From assembly GCA_003993805.1 (NCBI GenBank), contig RSEF01000031.1, positions 18,544,855 to 18,608,854 on the forward strand: a DNA stretch of 64,000 nucleotides, read 5' to 3'. A program made the position numbers and the translations under genes. This document shows, piece by piece, positions 24,925-37,755 of the stretch (positions are counted from its first letter, which is position 1; each line of letters begins with the position of its first letter). Below the pieces are notes generated by a model. It was not told where the DNA came from. It did not search any database and saw nothing but the letters and a program-made list of their open reading frames with translations. Source of the stretch: Himantopus leucocephalus. Lineage: Eukaryota > Chordata > Aves > Charadriiformes > Recurvirostridae.

Positions 24925-25560
24925 TCAATAGGACATATATGAAGGTCCATCTATTCTCCTAACTTGTCTCTGCAAGTGGCCTCTAGATGATGCCAAGCAA
25001 TATGTAGCAACAGGGAAGCTGCATGACAATTCTTATCCAGGACAGTCTTCTAGGCTCAAGCCTTAGCCAACAGGAGAGTAATTCATATGAGTGAAGGCTA
25101 CCAGGCATAATTTTTCTTCCTTGAACTTACCCAGGTGCTTCCTAAACACATGTAAGTGTCTGATACCTACAAGGTCCTATGCCTAGAGGCTCTCCATTGC
25201 TTAACTGTGTTACTGAAGAAGAATGTCTTCTTTATTTTGAGTCTACTGCCTTGCGTTTTCATTTGACAGAGATGTGTTTTGTACAGAAGAAGGTAAGGAA
25301 CAGTCATGCTCTATTCACCTTCTCCCTTCTACTCAAAAGTTCATAGATTTCTATTATGTCCTCTTGTTCATATCCGTTCCCATACCCACCATCTCTTTTC
25401 TAGGCTAAAGAATCTAGTCTCCCTAATCATTCCCCATCTGAAGCTGGTAGAACTTTTCTATGTGACCTTGTTGCTCTTTGATTTTTTTTTCCAGTTTTGA
25501 AGGACCAGAGTGGAGTAGCTTCATACACTGCCTATGCCACCACTGCCTGGTGCACTTTTG
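24925..25560 (-). mobile_element. Ancient L3-like CR1 LINE fragment, antisense
   Basis: Read on the plus strand, this region follows, from memory, the antisense 3' part of old L3/CR1 elements of amniotes. The diagnostic order is: CTTGTCTCTGCAAGTGGCC near 24963, TTTCTATTATGTCCTCTTGT near 25349, CTTTTCTAGGCTAAAGAATC near 25395, CTAATCATTCCCCATCTGA near 25423 and TTGTTGCTCTTTG near 25468. In the sense direction these encode the worn C-terminal end of the reverse-transcriptase protein. The element is heavily mutated, with no open frame. The boundaries are approximate, especially at the 5' side beyond 25500. Confidence 0.75.
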
Positions 25561-26458
25561 ATCTATTTCATTTTGAATGCTTTCTGAGCTACTGTGTACA
25601 GCAGGCTATGATGGAAATTTCCCGTGATACTTTGTTACAAAATGCCATTTTTGCAAAACACATAAATATCCAAAGAAAAACTTTTAAATATTTGGAAAAC
25701 ACAGTATTTTGCCTGGAAGACAGAAAAGCTGACCCCTTGGTGCCCACCTGGAATTTTCACATCAGTTTTATTTTCAGTCTACTGTAAAGTAAATCTGAGT
25801 GGACAGTCTATACAGGCGATTGTGAAACAAAAAATTATCTGCTTGACTTTGTCGCTGCTTTGGAACAAAAGGATTATAATGCTACTTAGATTTAAATATA
25901 TATGTATTTATTTTAATGTCTCTCTCTTCCTGTCTATGTGTCTACCCCTGCTGACTCCTTACCACTACGACTTCTGAGGATTGCCTATTTAGATTTTGGA
26001 TATTTATCATGGGGTTTAATTTTTTTTTTGGTCCGTTTTCTTCCCCCAAAGACCTATCAATTCAGATGATCTCCCAATGATATTGTTATTAAATAACATT
26101 ATATTGAAAGATGTTAATAGCTATGATTATTGGAGGTTTTGATCCAAAGATTCCCATAGGCTGTGGTATACCCATTGCCCATTTCCTCCAGTTTCCAAGA
26201 AGTCTGTGAAAGCTCTTTGCAAATGATGAGGGGCTTGCTTTTGGAAGTGTCATGGGACCTATCATGGTGAGTAGCACAAAGCTTGCAAAAGCAAGAAATA
26301 AAGTTTATCTTTTCATCCTGTGTGTATCTGAAACAGAAAAGCCTGGATGAATGCCTGTGTGCGCGACCCTTGCAAGGTTCATATCAGCTTCATTTTCTCT
26401 CTGCAGAAAAAGCGGGAACTTAAAACTTAAACAAACTCTTGCGTAAAACAATTGGACA
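25561..26458. other. Gene-free DNA between two LINE pieces
   Basis: AT-rich sequence with no recognised repeat or exon. It separates the antisense L3-like relic from the sense CR1. Confidence 0.45.
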
Positions 26459-27142
26459 TTAGGAGTGTTGGTTGACAGCAGGCTCAGTATGAGCCTTCAT
26501 TGTGCCCTGGCAGCCAAGAAGACAAACCACATCCTGGAGTGCATCAAACACAGCATCACCAGCCGCTCCAAAGAGGGGATTATCCTGCAGTATTCAGTGT
26601 TGGTGCAGCCTCACCTGGAGTACTGGGTGCAGTTCTGGGCCCCACAATTTAAGAACGATGTTAAGGTACTCAAATGCATCCAGAGGAGGGCAACAAAGCT
26701 GGTGAAAGGGCTGGAAGGCATGGCCTACGAGGAGCGGCTAAGGACTTTGGGTTTGTCTAGTTTGGAGAGAAGGAGGCTGAAGGGCGACCTCCTTGCTCTC
26801 TACAGCCTCCTGAGGAGGGGCAGTGGAGAGGGAGGTGTTGAGCTCTTCTCCTGAGTATTCAGTGATAGAACATGTGGGAATGGGTCAAAGCTGCACCAGA
26901 GGAGGTTTAGACTGGACATTTGGAAACATTTCTTTACTGAGAGGGTGGTCAAACACTGGAACGGGCCTCCTAGAGAGGTGTTTGATGCCCCCAGCCTGCT
27001 AGTGTTTAAGAGGTATTTGGACAATGCCCTTAACAACATGCTTTAACCTTTGATGAGCCTTGAAGTGGTCAGGCAGTTGGACTAGATGATCATTGTAGGT
27101 GCCTTCCAATGGAAATATTCTATTCTAGTCTAGTCTAGTCTG
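26459..27142 (+). mobile_element. CR1 LINE, 5'-truncated, with 3' end
   Basis: A sense-strand CR1 of about 680 bp. It starts in the late part of ORF2 (GTTGACAGCAGGCT) and runs through the ORF2 stop at 27044-27046 and the typical 3' UTR (GTTGGACTAGATGATC, 27077-27092). It ends in a (TCTAG)n-like tail at about 27120-27142. 5' truncation is normal for CR1, which rarely inserts at full length. CR1 usually leaves no clear target-site duplication and none is seen. Divergence is moderate. Confidence 0.95.
26462..27046 (+). pseudogene. CR1 ORF2 (reverse-transcriptase protein) C-terminal remnant with one in-frame stop
   Basis: This frame is the C-terminal end of the CR1 ORF2 protein, which in full-length elements carries an endonuclease and a reverse transcriptase used for retrotransposition. 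Only the part after the polymerase core remains. Recognisable pieces are EYWVQFWAPQ near residue 57 of the frame, RRATKLVKGLE, YEERLR and the late [19 protein letters not shown]. The frame stays open for about 195 codons apart from one premature TGA at 26852-26854. The same frame continues to the expected end at 27044-27046, so no frameshift has occurred. There is no start codon of its own and no catalytic domain, so it cannot make an active protein. It is a dead fragment, not a host gene. Confidence 0.9.
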
Positions 27143-28866
27143 CTCTCCCTGTGTCTTTTGTTTCACTTTTTCCTAAACATGTATTTAAATATTTGGGCGC
27201 ACACCCTATATCTGGATATCTGTCCATGATTATAATATAAGATTTACAAAGAAGTTTTCCATAACATCATCTGGCAAAACCACATTCAACTGTTCAAACT
27301 AGCCTTAGAAGACAACTTCCCCAGTAGTCCCAAGGAGCAATCTAGTGTTGGGCTTGGAAGATCCATGACACAGGTTTCTGAACTGACCTGAATGAGACCT
27401 ATCTAAGCATATTCCCTCTAAAGCATTTAGGACTGTAGCACTCTAGCACTAAGCCAACACTTAAACTTGAGTATATAGATCTGAATACTGTATGTGTTCT
27501 GAGTCTTAGCATTGTTATATTAAATCCCCACCTGTGACATGGGATTGCACTGTACTTTGCAATGTTGCAGACACTGTTAAAGGAAAATATATAGTAGGCC
27601 ATGAAGCCAGAACATACTGTGATACTTTCTTTTTTTGGTGATGCTTCTCCCTTTTTCATAGTTTAGGGGGTTGGGAGTTTGGGGTTTTTTTAATTGTTTG
27701 GGGACTAGTTTGCATCTTGATTCTATTTTGTCTGAGTGAGTTTCTCTTGGGGAGATGAAATGAATTTGGTTTTATCCTGAAGAGGCCACACATGCAAATG
27801 TTGTGTTAATGTTTTGAATTTCAATAATAAATGTGTCAATGTCTGACTTAAAGGCACTTAGGCAGCCTGAATTTAGGCAGAAAGCTTTGAACTGTCTGAA
27901 TGGCTGGTGAAGGGAGAGAGGTCAAACTTCAACTCTCCAGTGAGTGATTCGGTGATGCCTTTCGTTATCTATGTAGACAATCCTGAGTATCAGCTGAAGC
28001 ACTTAAGTCTGATGTCTGATATAAGATGGTGAACATATCCTTCACTGAAGGATACAATCATACTTTGAAGGATTAAAAAGTCAGGCTTGTTTATGCACAA
28101 ATGTCTCCAGAAACAAGACAGTGGAGATCTGTGGGCTGGAGAGGACCCATCAGTCCTGGAGGATTCTGAGCATGGAGCATGGCAACTTACTGCATGTGTG
28201 CTCCTTCACCCTTTCACCTTGCTCTCCTGCCACTTCTGAACTACAAGAATTTTTATCTCTGTCATAGTGGAAATTGTTTTGTGTCTACCACAAAGAAAAG
28301 ATGGCCAAGGTTGTAGCTAAATAAAGAACCTCTGCTCTTTTCAGCACTGACATTCTTCTCCATAGCCGTCAAAACCAGGTGTACTACTGCAGAGGAGCAT
28401 GTAAATCACCCCACATTGCCTGTCTGTTAGAGAAGATGGAAGAGAAAGGAAAATAATAGTAACAGCATTACAGACCTGAGGGACCTCAGCTACCTCATTC
28501 TTGAATCCTAGAGCTGGAGTCCACTGCTGACTAGTCCTTGACTTCAGTTGCAGGTCAATGTGGTGGAAGGCCCTTCATCTTCAGTGTTAAATAACTGCTG
28601 CTTTCCAATACAGGATTGGAAATAAGTTTCAGGATAGGAGAAGTTTCCTCATTAACAAATACTACACTAATAAAAGTGTGTATAGGTTGTATTATTTGTT
28701 TTTCATAATGGTTTCCATTTTTCCTTCTTGTCTTCTGGAATGAGTTAAGAAATAAATATATACATCTATTAATCTTCTGTATGTAATGTTTCTGCAGATC
28801 CAGGACCATCTTTGGAAGTCCTGAATGCAAGGTTCTCAGTGCTGTTCCTATGCCAGAGGCATGTTG
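27143..28866. other. Gene-free unique DNA
   Basis: AT-rich sequence with no recognised repeat family, exon or structure. Confidence 0.45.
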
Positions 28867-28900
28867 NTTTTTTTTTTTTTTTTTTTGTTAATGTTTTATT
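28867..28900 (-). other. Poly-T tract with AATAAA on the minus strand (possible retrocopy tail)
   Basis: An N at 28867 is followed by 19 T residues (28868-28886). Eight bases later comes TTTATT (28895-28900), which reads AATAAA on the minus strand just upstream of the A-tail. This is the layout of the 3' end of a retroposed mRNA lying on the minus strand. No coding sequence was recognised further along, so a processed pseudogene is not shown and chance in AT-rich DNA is quite possible. The N means the tract length is uncertain. Confidence 0.3.
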
Positions 28901-29624
28901 ACATATGGCGAAGCAATATGCCATTCTGGGCACTGCACTAGAAAAGCAACAATGGAAACAATAACTGTCATCAGGCATAACTATAGGCAGCCTCTGGAAA
29001 AAGAATGAAAGAAAATAGTAATAACACAGTCAAACAGGATAGAAATATGACTAATGAATGCAAAAGCTCCACCAACAGCAGTGTGTGTGGGATTTTCATT
29101 TCTATTTTAACTCTGCAATATTGTTCTTTAGTTGCTGCTCAGATTTAGTAAAAACATTTGAAAGTGAAAAAGTATTTGCTTAAGGTAGTTATGAGCGGAA
29201 AGCCTGCTGGAATGATTTGGGGTGTGGGTTTGAGAGAGCTTAAACCTTCTGCACTGCAACCATGCTGCACTTGGATAAAATGGTGGCAGCAATTCACTTT
29301 CATACCCTCCACTCCTTGGTCTAACCTGTGCAAGTCGAAGTCTCCAGCACACTTTAGAGCAGCCTAAAGAGAGCTGCAAGAAGCAGACTTCTCTAAAAGC
29401 AGATGTTTAACCATGTCCCGTTTGCCTCAGATGCTCCCTTTCCATCAATGTGAAATGTTCAAACAGCAAAGGCATTGCTTTCATGTCTGTGGATTACCTG
29501 AGTTTCACCTTACATAAGGAAAATTCTTAAGAAGCTCAATAAACCAGATGAAGGCTGCTTTGTTTTGCAAAGCAGCTACAGTTACACTGAAGAATTTGGA
29601 CCTTTAAGACAGTGAGCTCTTTAA

Positions 29625-29661
29625 GGTAAACAGGGTGAGCACTGTGTGGAGGTAAACAGGG
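29625..29661 (+). promoter_or_regulatory. Two forkhead-like GTAAACA sites in an 11-bp direct repeat
   Basis: GGTAAACAGGG occurs exactly twice, at 29625-29635 and 29651-29661. Each copy contains the forkhead core GTAAACA, and the two are 26 bp apart. This is a plausible paired forkhead site but is unproven. Confidence 0.25.
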
Positions 29662-31735
29662 GCAAGCCATGTTCACGGACCTGCTCTGTCCTCCAAAATA
29701 GCGTTTGTGGGAACACAGCCTCCCTTTTTTTTATCCTGTAATGGTAAAATAAGGAGAGGAGTTACCTTGCGTGCACTGTTGGATGTGACAGTATGCACTG
29801 TCATGGTTAGAGAGCCTATAGGCTGCCTGCCTGTGTCCTCAGTAAAACGGATCTCATGAGGTAGCAGCTAGGGAATGTTTGCTATTTGTATGATAGCATT
29901 ATCTAGTATCATAGCATGCAATCAATCCATAAATATGCTTCTCCTCTGCCTTTCAAAAGCTGCTTGGTTACTCATTTACGCTTGGGATCATTGTAGTTCA
30001 TATTGTCATGGGTTTGGAGATAATTGTGCAACAGTTAAAAGGTCTTAGCTGCGTCAATGACAGAAAACAATGCTTCCAGGTAACAGGTACACTTAGCTAA
30101 TTCTTACTTGTCCAAACTTGGAAACCAAGAGCACAGTTTTCCCAGTAAATCACTATAGGACAGGGTGGTTGCTATTGTTTCTTGAGAATATTGTTGTGCT
30201 CTGTGGAAGTCCTGACTGACTGATGACATCTTCCTCCTGAGCAGGGGCTAGTAATTGAAGGAAAAAAGCCTCCAGACAGCATGAAGTGTATACTGCCTTA
30301 AAGTGGGTATCACGTAAAAGCTAATTGCAAAGGAATATAATTTCTGAAAAATCATGTTGAAAGTCTTTTAATGTTAATTTCCCAGAGGGGAAGACATCAG
30401 ATGGCATATTAATTGCCATAATTTTTCTTCTTTCTTTTCATCATTTGTGCTAGGCCCCACTGCTTCCAACACTGCATCAATCTTTTAGTCAATTCACAGT
30501 TCTGTTTACTGCCAATGTTAACCAGCTTTAGACCATCTAGTGGAGCATAAATTTGCAAAGTGACTTAACCTGTAAATCCTGGTATTATATTTTTACTTTG
30601 AAAAGTGTATAAGCATCCATTTATTTTAACCATATTTATATGTAGGTATGATACCAGTAATCCTTATTCCTCTGCCATTCTTTATCTACCTCAAGAGATT
30701 TCTTCCTGAGATATTAGTCACCTTTGCATGGGTGGATTTTCTCTTGAATGCATACACTGCAGATGCAAAAAACCAGCTAGCCCATATGGTCGTATTTCAG
30801 AGAAGTTATTTCATTTAATCCAAAGCCATGCCGTAGCCTGTTTTAACAACACGCATGGTGCTCAGAAATGTTCTTCAGTGCAATTTAATTTATTAACACA
30901 GATGTAGCCTAAGATGATGCACTGCGTTTAGTTCATGAGTTTGGATTTACTTTTCTGCTTTGATCCTTTAGAGGAAGCAAGTTTCTCCTCCCTCCCCCTC
31001 CCAGTCCCTTCCGTGGGAAGATTTAGCTCACACAATTCACCAACCTTTCAGTCCCTGGCAATTTTCAATGTGGATGTCTGCATCTCTGCCTTGATTCCAC
31101 ATCCCTTGACTGGAGACAGCACAGCAGACACGTTCATCTCCACATATAGGGGCTCCTGCAGAGCTACCAGGTGGTACCACATACTGCCCAGTGTCTGGGC
31201 TGAGTTTGAGCAGTGGTTGACCATACTCATGTTTAGATGAGCTATCTAATACTGCACGTTTTTATGAAAATCCCTTCATGTTGGTGGGCATTAGAGTCTT
31301 TGTTTTGATGTATTTTGTAGCCCTAAAGCACTTTGCTGTTAAGAAATACTGGAAAGTATTAAAAGATCCTTAGGGAGTCACAAAATGTTGTGAATGGGAG
31401 GGTGGGATTTGAATGCTGTGAAAGGCATTTTCAGAAGTTTCTCTTTTTTTGCAGGCAGTGTAAACAATCTTTTAATTGTTTACTCGTTGCCTATTCTTCA
31501 GACAACGTAACATCCTCTTCATTAATGCATTAGTCACCAAGCATGGGCTGTCCTAAATCTTAGCCATCTGGATTTCTTATAGAAGATAAGAAAGAGTAGT
31601 GTGGGAGCTAAAGAAAACAGGAAGATCCCATGCAGGGAATAGAAAAAGCAATTGGATCATACTGCCTCTTACAAAGCAAGCAAAAATATTTTATAACTAA
31701 TCCTTGACTATGTCATCTCTGAAAGCTTCAAAGAA

Positions 31736-31843
31736 TAGCTGCTGTTTTTTCTTTTTTGAACCTTGTCACTTTGAGAGAAGAAGATTGGTTAGCTGCTGTT
31801 TTTTCTTTTTTGAACCTTGTCACTTTGAGAGAAGGAGATTCGT
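31736..31843. repeat. Tandem duplication of a 54-bp unit
   Basis: Positions 31736-31789 and 31790-31843 are two adjacent copies of a 54-base unit beginning TAGCTGCTG, differing at only about three positions near the end. The unit length is a multiple of three, so a minus-strand frame (31728-31913) shows a repeated peptide. That is a by-product of the duplication. The near-identity suggests a recent event. Confidence 0.9.
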
Positions 31844-32821
31844 TTGTTAGCTGAGGGGATGAATAAACATTGATGAAAACTGCTTTTACTTCTAACAGCT
31901 TTAAATGCAACAAATCTCAAAAATGGCATTTTTCTCAATAATTAAGGTTGTAATTCTTATACACAGGCAAATAAATGTAACTATGGATAAACCTTAATGG
32001 AAATTATGTTTCACCAAGTTAATATTTTATAATAAATGGATTTATTTGATAGGTTCCAAAGTATGTATGGCACAATTCTCCTCTCATCCCACTTTACTTG
32101 CTGAGCTAATCTGTTTTGGTTTTTGTCAGACACTGTTTATCAAGCACTCTGCTTTTTCAATAAATCTCAAATGAGATAAAAATGTGTTTAGTGTTGTTGA
32201 CATCAGACCCCTGAAACCAGCTGCAGACTTGCTATTGTTTGGTTTCAATGCTCACTAAAATGAATTTCCTTTCTGTTGAATCCGAGGGATATGATGAGTG
32301 ACAGGCCATCTTTTTTTTTCTTAATCACACAGATCTGTATGTTCCTCTAGATGCCCTGATAAGCAGTGTGTATGTGTGTGAAAGGAAGGGAAACAGGAAT
32401 TCCTTTCGGAAGGGTGACAACCTTAGTAAGACTAAAATGAGTTCAAGGCAGATGTTCCTGCCAGAAATCAACTGAAAACTTGCATCTAAAAACTTGCACA
32501 GCTGCCAGCAAAGAGACTTACATTTATTTTGGCTCTTTTCCCAAACATTGATCTTGTTTAAGAAAAAAAAAATCAAACAAAAGCTCATAAAGAGCTAGTT
32601 TTGTGCAAAGTATATAGCACACTGACAAGCTGCACCATGAAAAACAGGACCCAGCAACATAATTCCAGCAAAATGTCATCCCAGCAGCCATGTTGCTATT
32701 CTTTGGTTTAATATGTGAAAGTTTCCATCTTAGAGAGCACCCCACGGACAAACTGTTGCATTTAATTAAGCATTTTTTGGTATTGTAATCAAAGTGGTGG
32801 AAGTGCGATAGAGAGCTTTCC

Positions 32822-32857
32822 TCCCAGGAAAAAAAAAAANAAAAAAAAAAAAAAAAA
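32822..32857. repeat. Poly-A tract containing one N
   Basis: An A-run is interrupted by an undetermined base at 32840. No AATAAA lies in the expected place upstream. The N most likely marks uncertain homopolymer length. Confidence 0.8.
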
Positions 32858-35800
32858 GAAAAAGCTATGTTTGACGGTAAATCTACAACTTCAGTATGGA
32901 GCCTTTTCTGTTTCAGATATCCCAGAAACACGTCACAGACTCTACTGATGCCCTTGGCCTCCTAACGAGTATGTTGTTCTTGGCACAAGCTTCTTCCTGT
33001 GATTCTGTTCAGCACCAAGATCTCAAGGCTTCCCCCTTTCTCTCCTTGTCCTGTGCTCCTGTCACACAGAGCACTACTGCTCCCTTATTTTAAGACCTCA
33101 GATGACAATAATTTAGAACAACTTCTAAAGCCCCAAAGCTAAGAGGCTGCATAAATGAGTTTGACAAGATGAGAAGTGACATGGTTTGGTATTTCATGCC
33201 ATATGAGGCTATCCTCGTGGGCTGCTGCAAGTCTAGAGAAACACCGTTGCAATTAATAGGGCTACTCTGGAAGTCCAGTAGTTTAGCTGACTGAAGAGTT
33301 TAACATGAAGTTCTAAGGAAAGTTTGATTTGGGGAATGCTAGACCAGATGATCCAGCAATTAGAAGAAGCTAACATTTATGATAGTGGAGTTGAAGAAAT
33401 GCTATCATGGAACAGAAGTGTCTAATTATTCATGTTCCAACCACTCTTGAAAGATGAGGGCAGGGGGGGAAATAATGAAGTCTTGTAGCACACTAGGAAG
33501 GTCACTAAATATAAGCTCTGCTATATCCAAGTGGAAAGCAAGGCTGGAGTCCAAGGAGATATCCTGTCTACTGCCTCTGGTTAAAACAGGAACTGTTATC
33601 CTAAGAGTCAGGGGTTATAACACGCTGAAAAAAGTAAGGGAAGTAACTGAAACTTGAATTCTGACATTGTTTTTTAAACTACAAAATACCACCAAAAAGC
33701 AAAGGGTAATAAAAAAAGAATGTTAAATCTATGACTCTTTGAAAAGGGAAACAACTGAAGTAGTTTGAATACAATTAAATCCGTTTACTCCATGGTGTCA
33801 AACGGCAGGAGAAGCCATTTTCTTATTTTCCCTGTTTCTTAGCTATATCTACCTTCTTCTTTCCCCTCCTCCCAGTGGATAATTTCTTTCAAGTTTATCA
33901 CACAGTCTTAACATGCTTCTCTAAAAGTCACTACTAGCACAGCTGTAAATGGTTGAATCACTGTCTTGCCCTTTCTAACATAATCTTCTGAAGCCTTAAC
34001 AACAGGACAATAATGATCAGTCTTCTGTGAGATACGTTTCTCCTTTGGCTCTCCCCCCAGGATCCCTTCCACTTGCTGAAATAGCCAAGAGCACTAAGAC
34101 ATATGTGGCAGGAGGCTGGATATTTTGATTGAAGCAAAGGTACGAGTTTCTCCCTTTGAGACTCTCCATAATGTTTTGATTACTAGGCAGCTCTGTGCTG
34201 GGAATCCTGGACTGATGTGAAGGTAGCCCTGAGCAGGCAGATTTAGGTTAACATCTGCAGTGCAGTGCTCAATTACTAAGAATTCTCGTAGAGTAATATT
34301 TCATTCTCAATTCCAGAGGTTACTATTGTGTGTTTTCTGGAAGAGCTCATTCTCACCTGTTCCCCTGTCTTCCCCAAGGAAACCACTTAATCAGATCCAA
34401 CTGGACCATTGCAGGGCAGCAGTGCTCAATACACACAAAGTGTCTTCTATACTCTTTCTCTCTGTCTTGAAAAGTGCTTGAAACATGCTTGAAATTATGT
34501 ATATTTGAACAATTTGTCACTAGAGCTTGAACAGTCATTGTCAGCAAATTATATCACCAGGGTTAATACACTTGTCATCCTAATATTTCCTCTTCATTGG
34601 CAACAGGACTGATTTAGTTTAGTTGTTGAATAATGTTTGAGTATTTTTGACCCTTTCCTTCTTTAATTCTTGTTTTTCCCCTTTTCCACTGTGCCTCTCA
34701 TTCTTCTGAGTCTTCTGCCTTCACTCACCCTTTACCCCAGAACCTTCCTTTCCCCACACATCCTGCTGCTCCCTATTCTAACCCAGGGAACAAAATATTT
34801 TTATGCAAAATGTATTTGATACCAGGATTGCTTTATACAAATTATAGATGATTTGTTTTCAGATTAATGAATCCCCTACCTGTTTCTTTATTTTCATCCT
34901 GTGTTTTCTGTGTAGAACATTTTATTAAGCAGTTTGTTTCCAGATGATTAAATCACACTGCTTTATCTTCAGTTCTGAAAAGACTAGTTAGAAGAGAACT
35001 ATGTGAGGACCCATTTTCCATCACTTTGTTCTTTGACCCAGAAGACTATTTCTAGGATGGTTGTGGTAAATTGTTGTGTGCAGTACCAAATTTAGATGTA
35101 GGAGCAACAAAAATAGATTTATAATTGCATAAAATGCAGAAAAAGAAGCAGTTTTTGCAAAATTGCAAATATCACAGTTGCATGAACATAACTTCCAACA
35201 TGCAGAGCTATGCTGAAATTGCAGTCTTCGGAATACAGCCCAAAGGATGGCCTATTCATGACCCCTTTTCACAGTGGCAACAGATCTGCAAGGTCTGTTT
35301 AATACAGGCCAGTATTGCACTAATCTATATGGGGTTTGATCAACTTCTCAATGACTGAATCACCTGACTCAAAAGCTTTGTGTGATGAGGGAAACTAGCT
35401 GCTCTTCCCTGGCAGTGGATGAAGTGTTGCATTGCTACTAGTGCACCATTCCAGTGGCTACCATCAGCTTTAAGAGTGGAATCAAGAGTCACATGCACCG
35501 AACTGGTGTATCCCAGCTCTTTGTTTAACCATTTCTTTAGTATTTGTTCAGCCATTTATGTGAGGGGCGTGAGACACTGGAGTCTTACTTGCCTCCACTG
35601 AAGGTATCCATATCAGGGAAGGTTATCCAGACTTTTTATGGCCAATGGAGAGAAGTTTGTACTCAACAACATCATACCTCTTGTCTCTAATTTGGGATGA
35701 AATTACCAATGTGCTAGAAATGCCTGCTTTCTCCACTGATTATCAACACCCATTAGTAGAGCAACTAACCAGGATATGGAAAACTTAAGATAGTCAGGTG

Positions 35801-36089
35801 AATCCCGTGTCACACAACCTCTTTTCTGCATAACAATGAATGCTGAAATCTTCACCTACTTCTTAAGCTAAACATCCACTGAAATCAAGGTATTATTACT
35901 TTAGATGTGGACTCTAGAGCCTGGGGGAGAAATATGAGGGAAGGGCAATTTTTCTGTGTCTGCCCATCCCAGTCTATAAACCTGGTTGCTTTTTAGAGAT
36001 TGAAGGAAAAGAGAGAATGTATTGGCTATTTGGGACTCGGTAAGCATTTGTGTGAAAATAGCAGTTGCATCCATATGATCAAGATCATG

Positions 36090-36157
36090 TGGTCAAGGGA
36101 CAATGACTGGGGAAAATTATATCTGGTCAAGGGACATTAACTGGGAAAGATGGTATT
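36090..36157. repeat. Imperfect 34-bp tandem repeat
   Basis: TGGTCAAGGGACA starts at 36090 and recurs at 36124. The two 34-base units share most positions, including ACTGGG and following purines, so this is a diverged local duplication. Confidence 0.75.
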
Positions 36158-36328
36158 TGTGAGCTATTGTTACGCTGGACAGCCAGCAGTGTGTGAGTGT
36201 TGTCACGCTGTGAGCGTAGGGGAAAGTGTGTAAGTCACTGAAATATGGAGATTGCTGCCAGATTCAACTTCTTTGCTGTCCATTCCCTGTGGAGGAAATC
36301 CTAGGTCACTTCTGCAGATTTATTAAAT

Positions 36329-36357
36329 GGGTGGGTGGGAGGATGGATGGGAGGGGA
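36329..36357. repeat. GGGT/GGAT-rich simple repeat
   Basis: A short G-rich tract (GGGTGGGTGGGAGGATGG and on) has four or more G-runs. It could form a G-quadruplex on the plus strand, but it is short. Confidence 0.5.
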
Positions 36358-37755
36358 CAATTTATTATGACACATAAGCATCCACATGGAGAAGTTCCTG
36401 CAGAGGCCAAAGCGACCAGGAAACAGGCTGCAAGAGTGACGTAGGGGAAACTTGGTGGGGTTGCACAAGCAGAACAGTCAGGAACAGCAAAATGTCAAAG
36501 TTAGCAGGCAGGAGGCTCTTTTGTGTGCCAGGGAGGAGCTTTTTTCCCTTCAGCAAATTCACAGTGATAACAGCAGTAGACAATATGATTTACCTCTGCA
36601 TCTCCTAAAGACAACAAAAACGTATTTGCTGGTTTATAACTGGTTATCCTGTTTTAAGAAATACAGCCTGTTTCCTCTTTCTCATCCAGAGCCTGGAAGC
36701 CAGATGCTGCAGATGAAGCTTCCTTTAGTATCACTGAGTCCAACCTGTTAGGATTTTATGTTAAAATGCATTAAATCAAGTGGAGACAGTAACCAGACCA
36801 CACCAACCTTGTGTCAACAGTCAACACCCTAATGGGGCAGATGTGACAGGAGGCCATGGCCCTGGACCAGGACAGTGTGAGCCGGCAATGTCCCTAGCCA
36901 AGGCTTTGGGTAGTGCAGAGCTGAAGGGAACACCAGCAGTACACCGCATGCCCCCAGCTTGGAGAGAACATGGCAGCTCCTCCTTTCTGCTGTGCTGTTT
37001 GGTGCGTAGTAGGGCCTGCGGCCAGAGAGGGAACAAAACTAGAGTTTAATGAATGCTGCTTTTGTGTAAAAATTGTCATTTATTAAATAACACTGGAACT
37101 AATCCAGAATCTTTAAGATTTTCTCAAACTGTTCTGGAAGGTTTTTTCTTGCTGTAAAGTCTCTTTCAAAATTTGCAATATTTTGGTGCTGAGCAGAACT
37201 TCTTTTACTGTTCTCATTTACCTTTTAAAAAGTGTAACATCTTCCAGTTAGCTACCACTCATGGAATCCAACACAGGAACATATTTCTGGATGTACTGGT
37301 ACACAGTTTTATTACCTGTTTCAGACGGTGGCACACAAGATATAGTAGAGAGAATTAACAGGATCTGCTTAAATAGATTGCATCCAGGCCTTCACTGCAA
37401 TGCTGAATCTGACTTGCTTAAGTTCCTTCATATTCTTTGGTAAGAGAGTGAGGAATCCTGGTGCTTTCACACTGTGAAAAACACCTCTGGGACATGAGAG
37501 CTGGAAAAGAAGTTTAGTGTGCCTTTAGGAATTCTCATAAAAATTTGGTGCAGGGGAAAATAATGTACTTCTAAACTTCCAGGGTTACAGGGGAAGGGGT
37601 ACAGTTCTTAATCCAGGCCTTTAAAATGTTTTCTGTCTCTACCTATATTATTCTTTTCTCTTCAACTGGAATTTCTCTAGGAATGGCTCCACTGAGCAAG
37701 GAGTTTCTTTTCTTCTTTAAAATCTATTTTTTTTCCAAACTAGATTCACATTCTT

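Noticed and set aside
31728..31913. Minus-strand peptide with a repeated motif
   Set aside because: The repetition is caused by the 54-bp tandem DNA duplication, not by a protein repeat.
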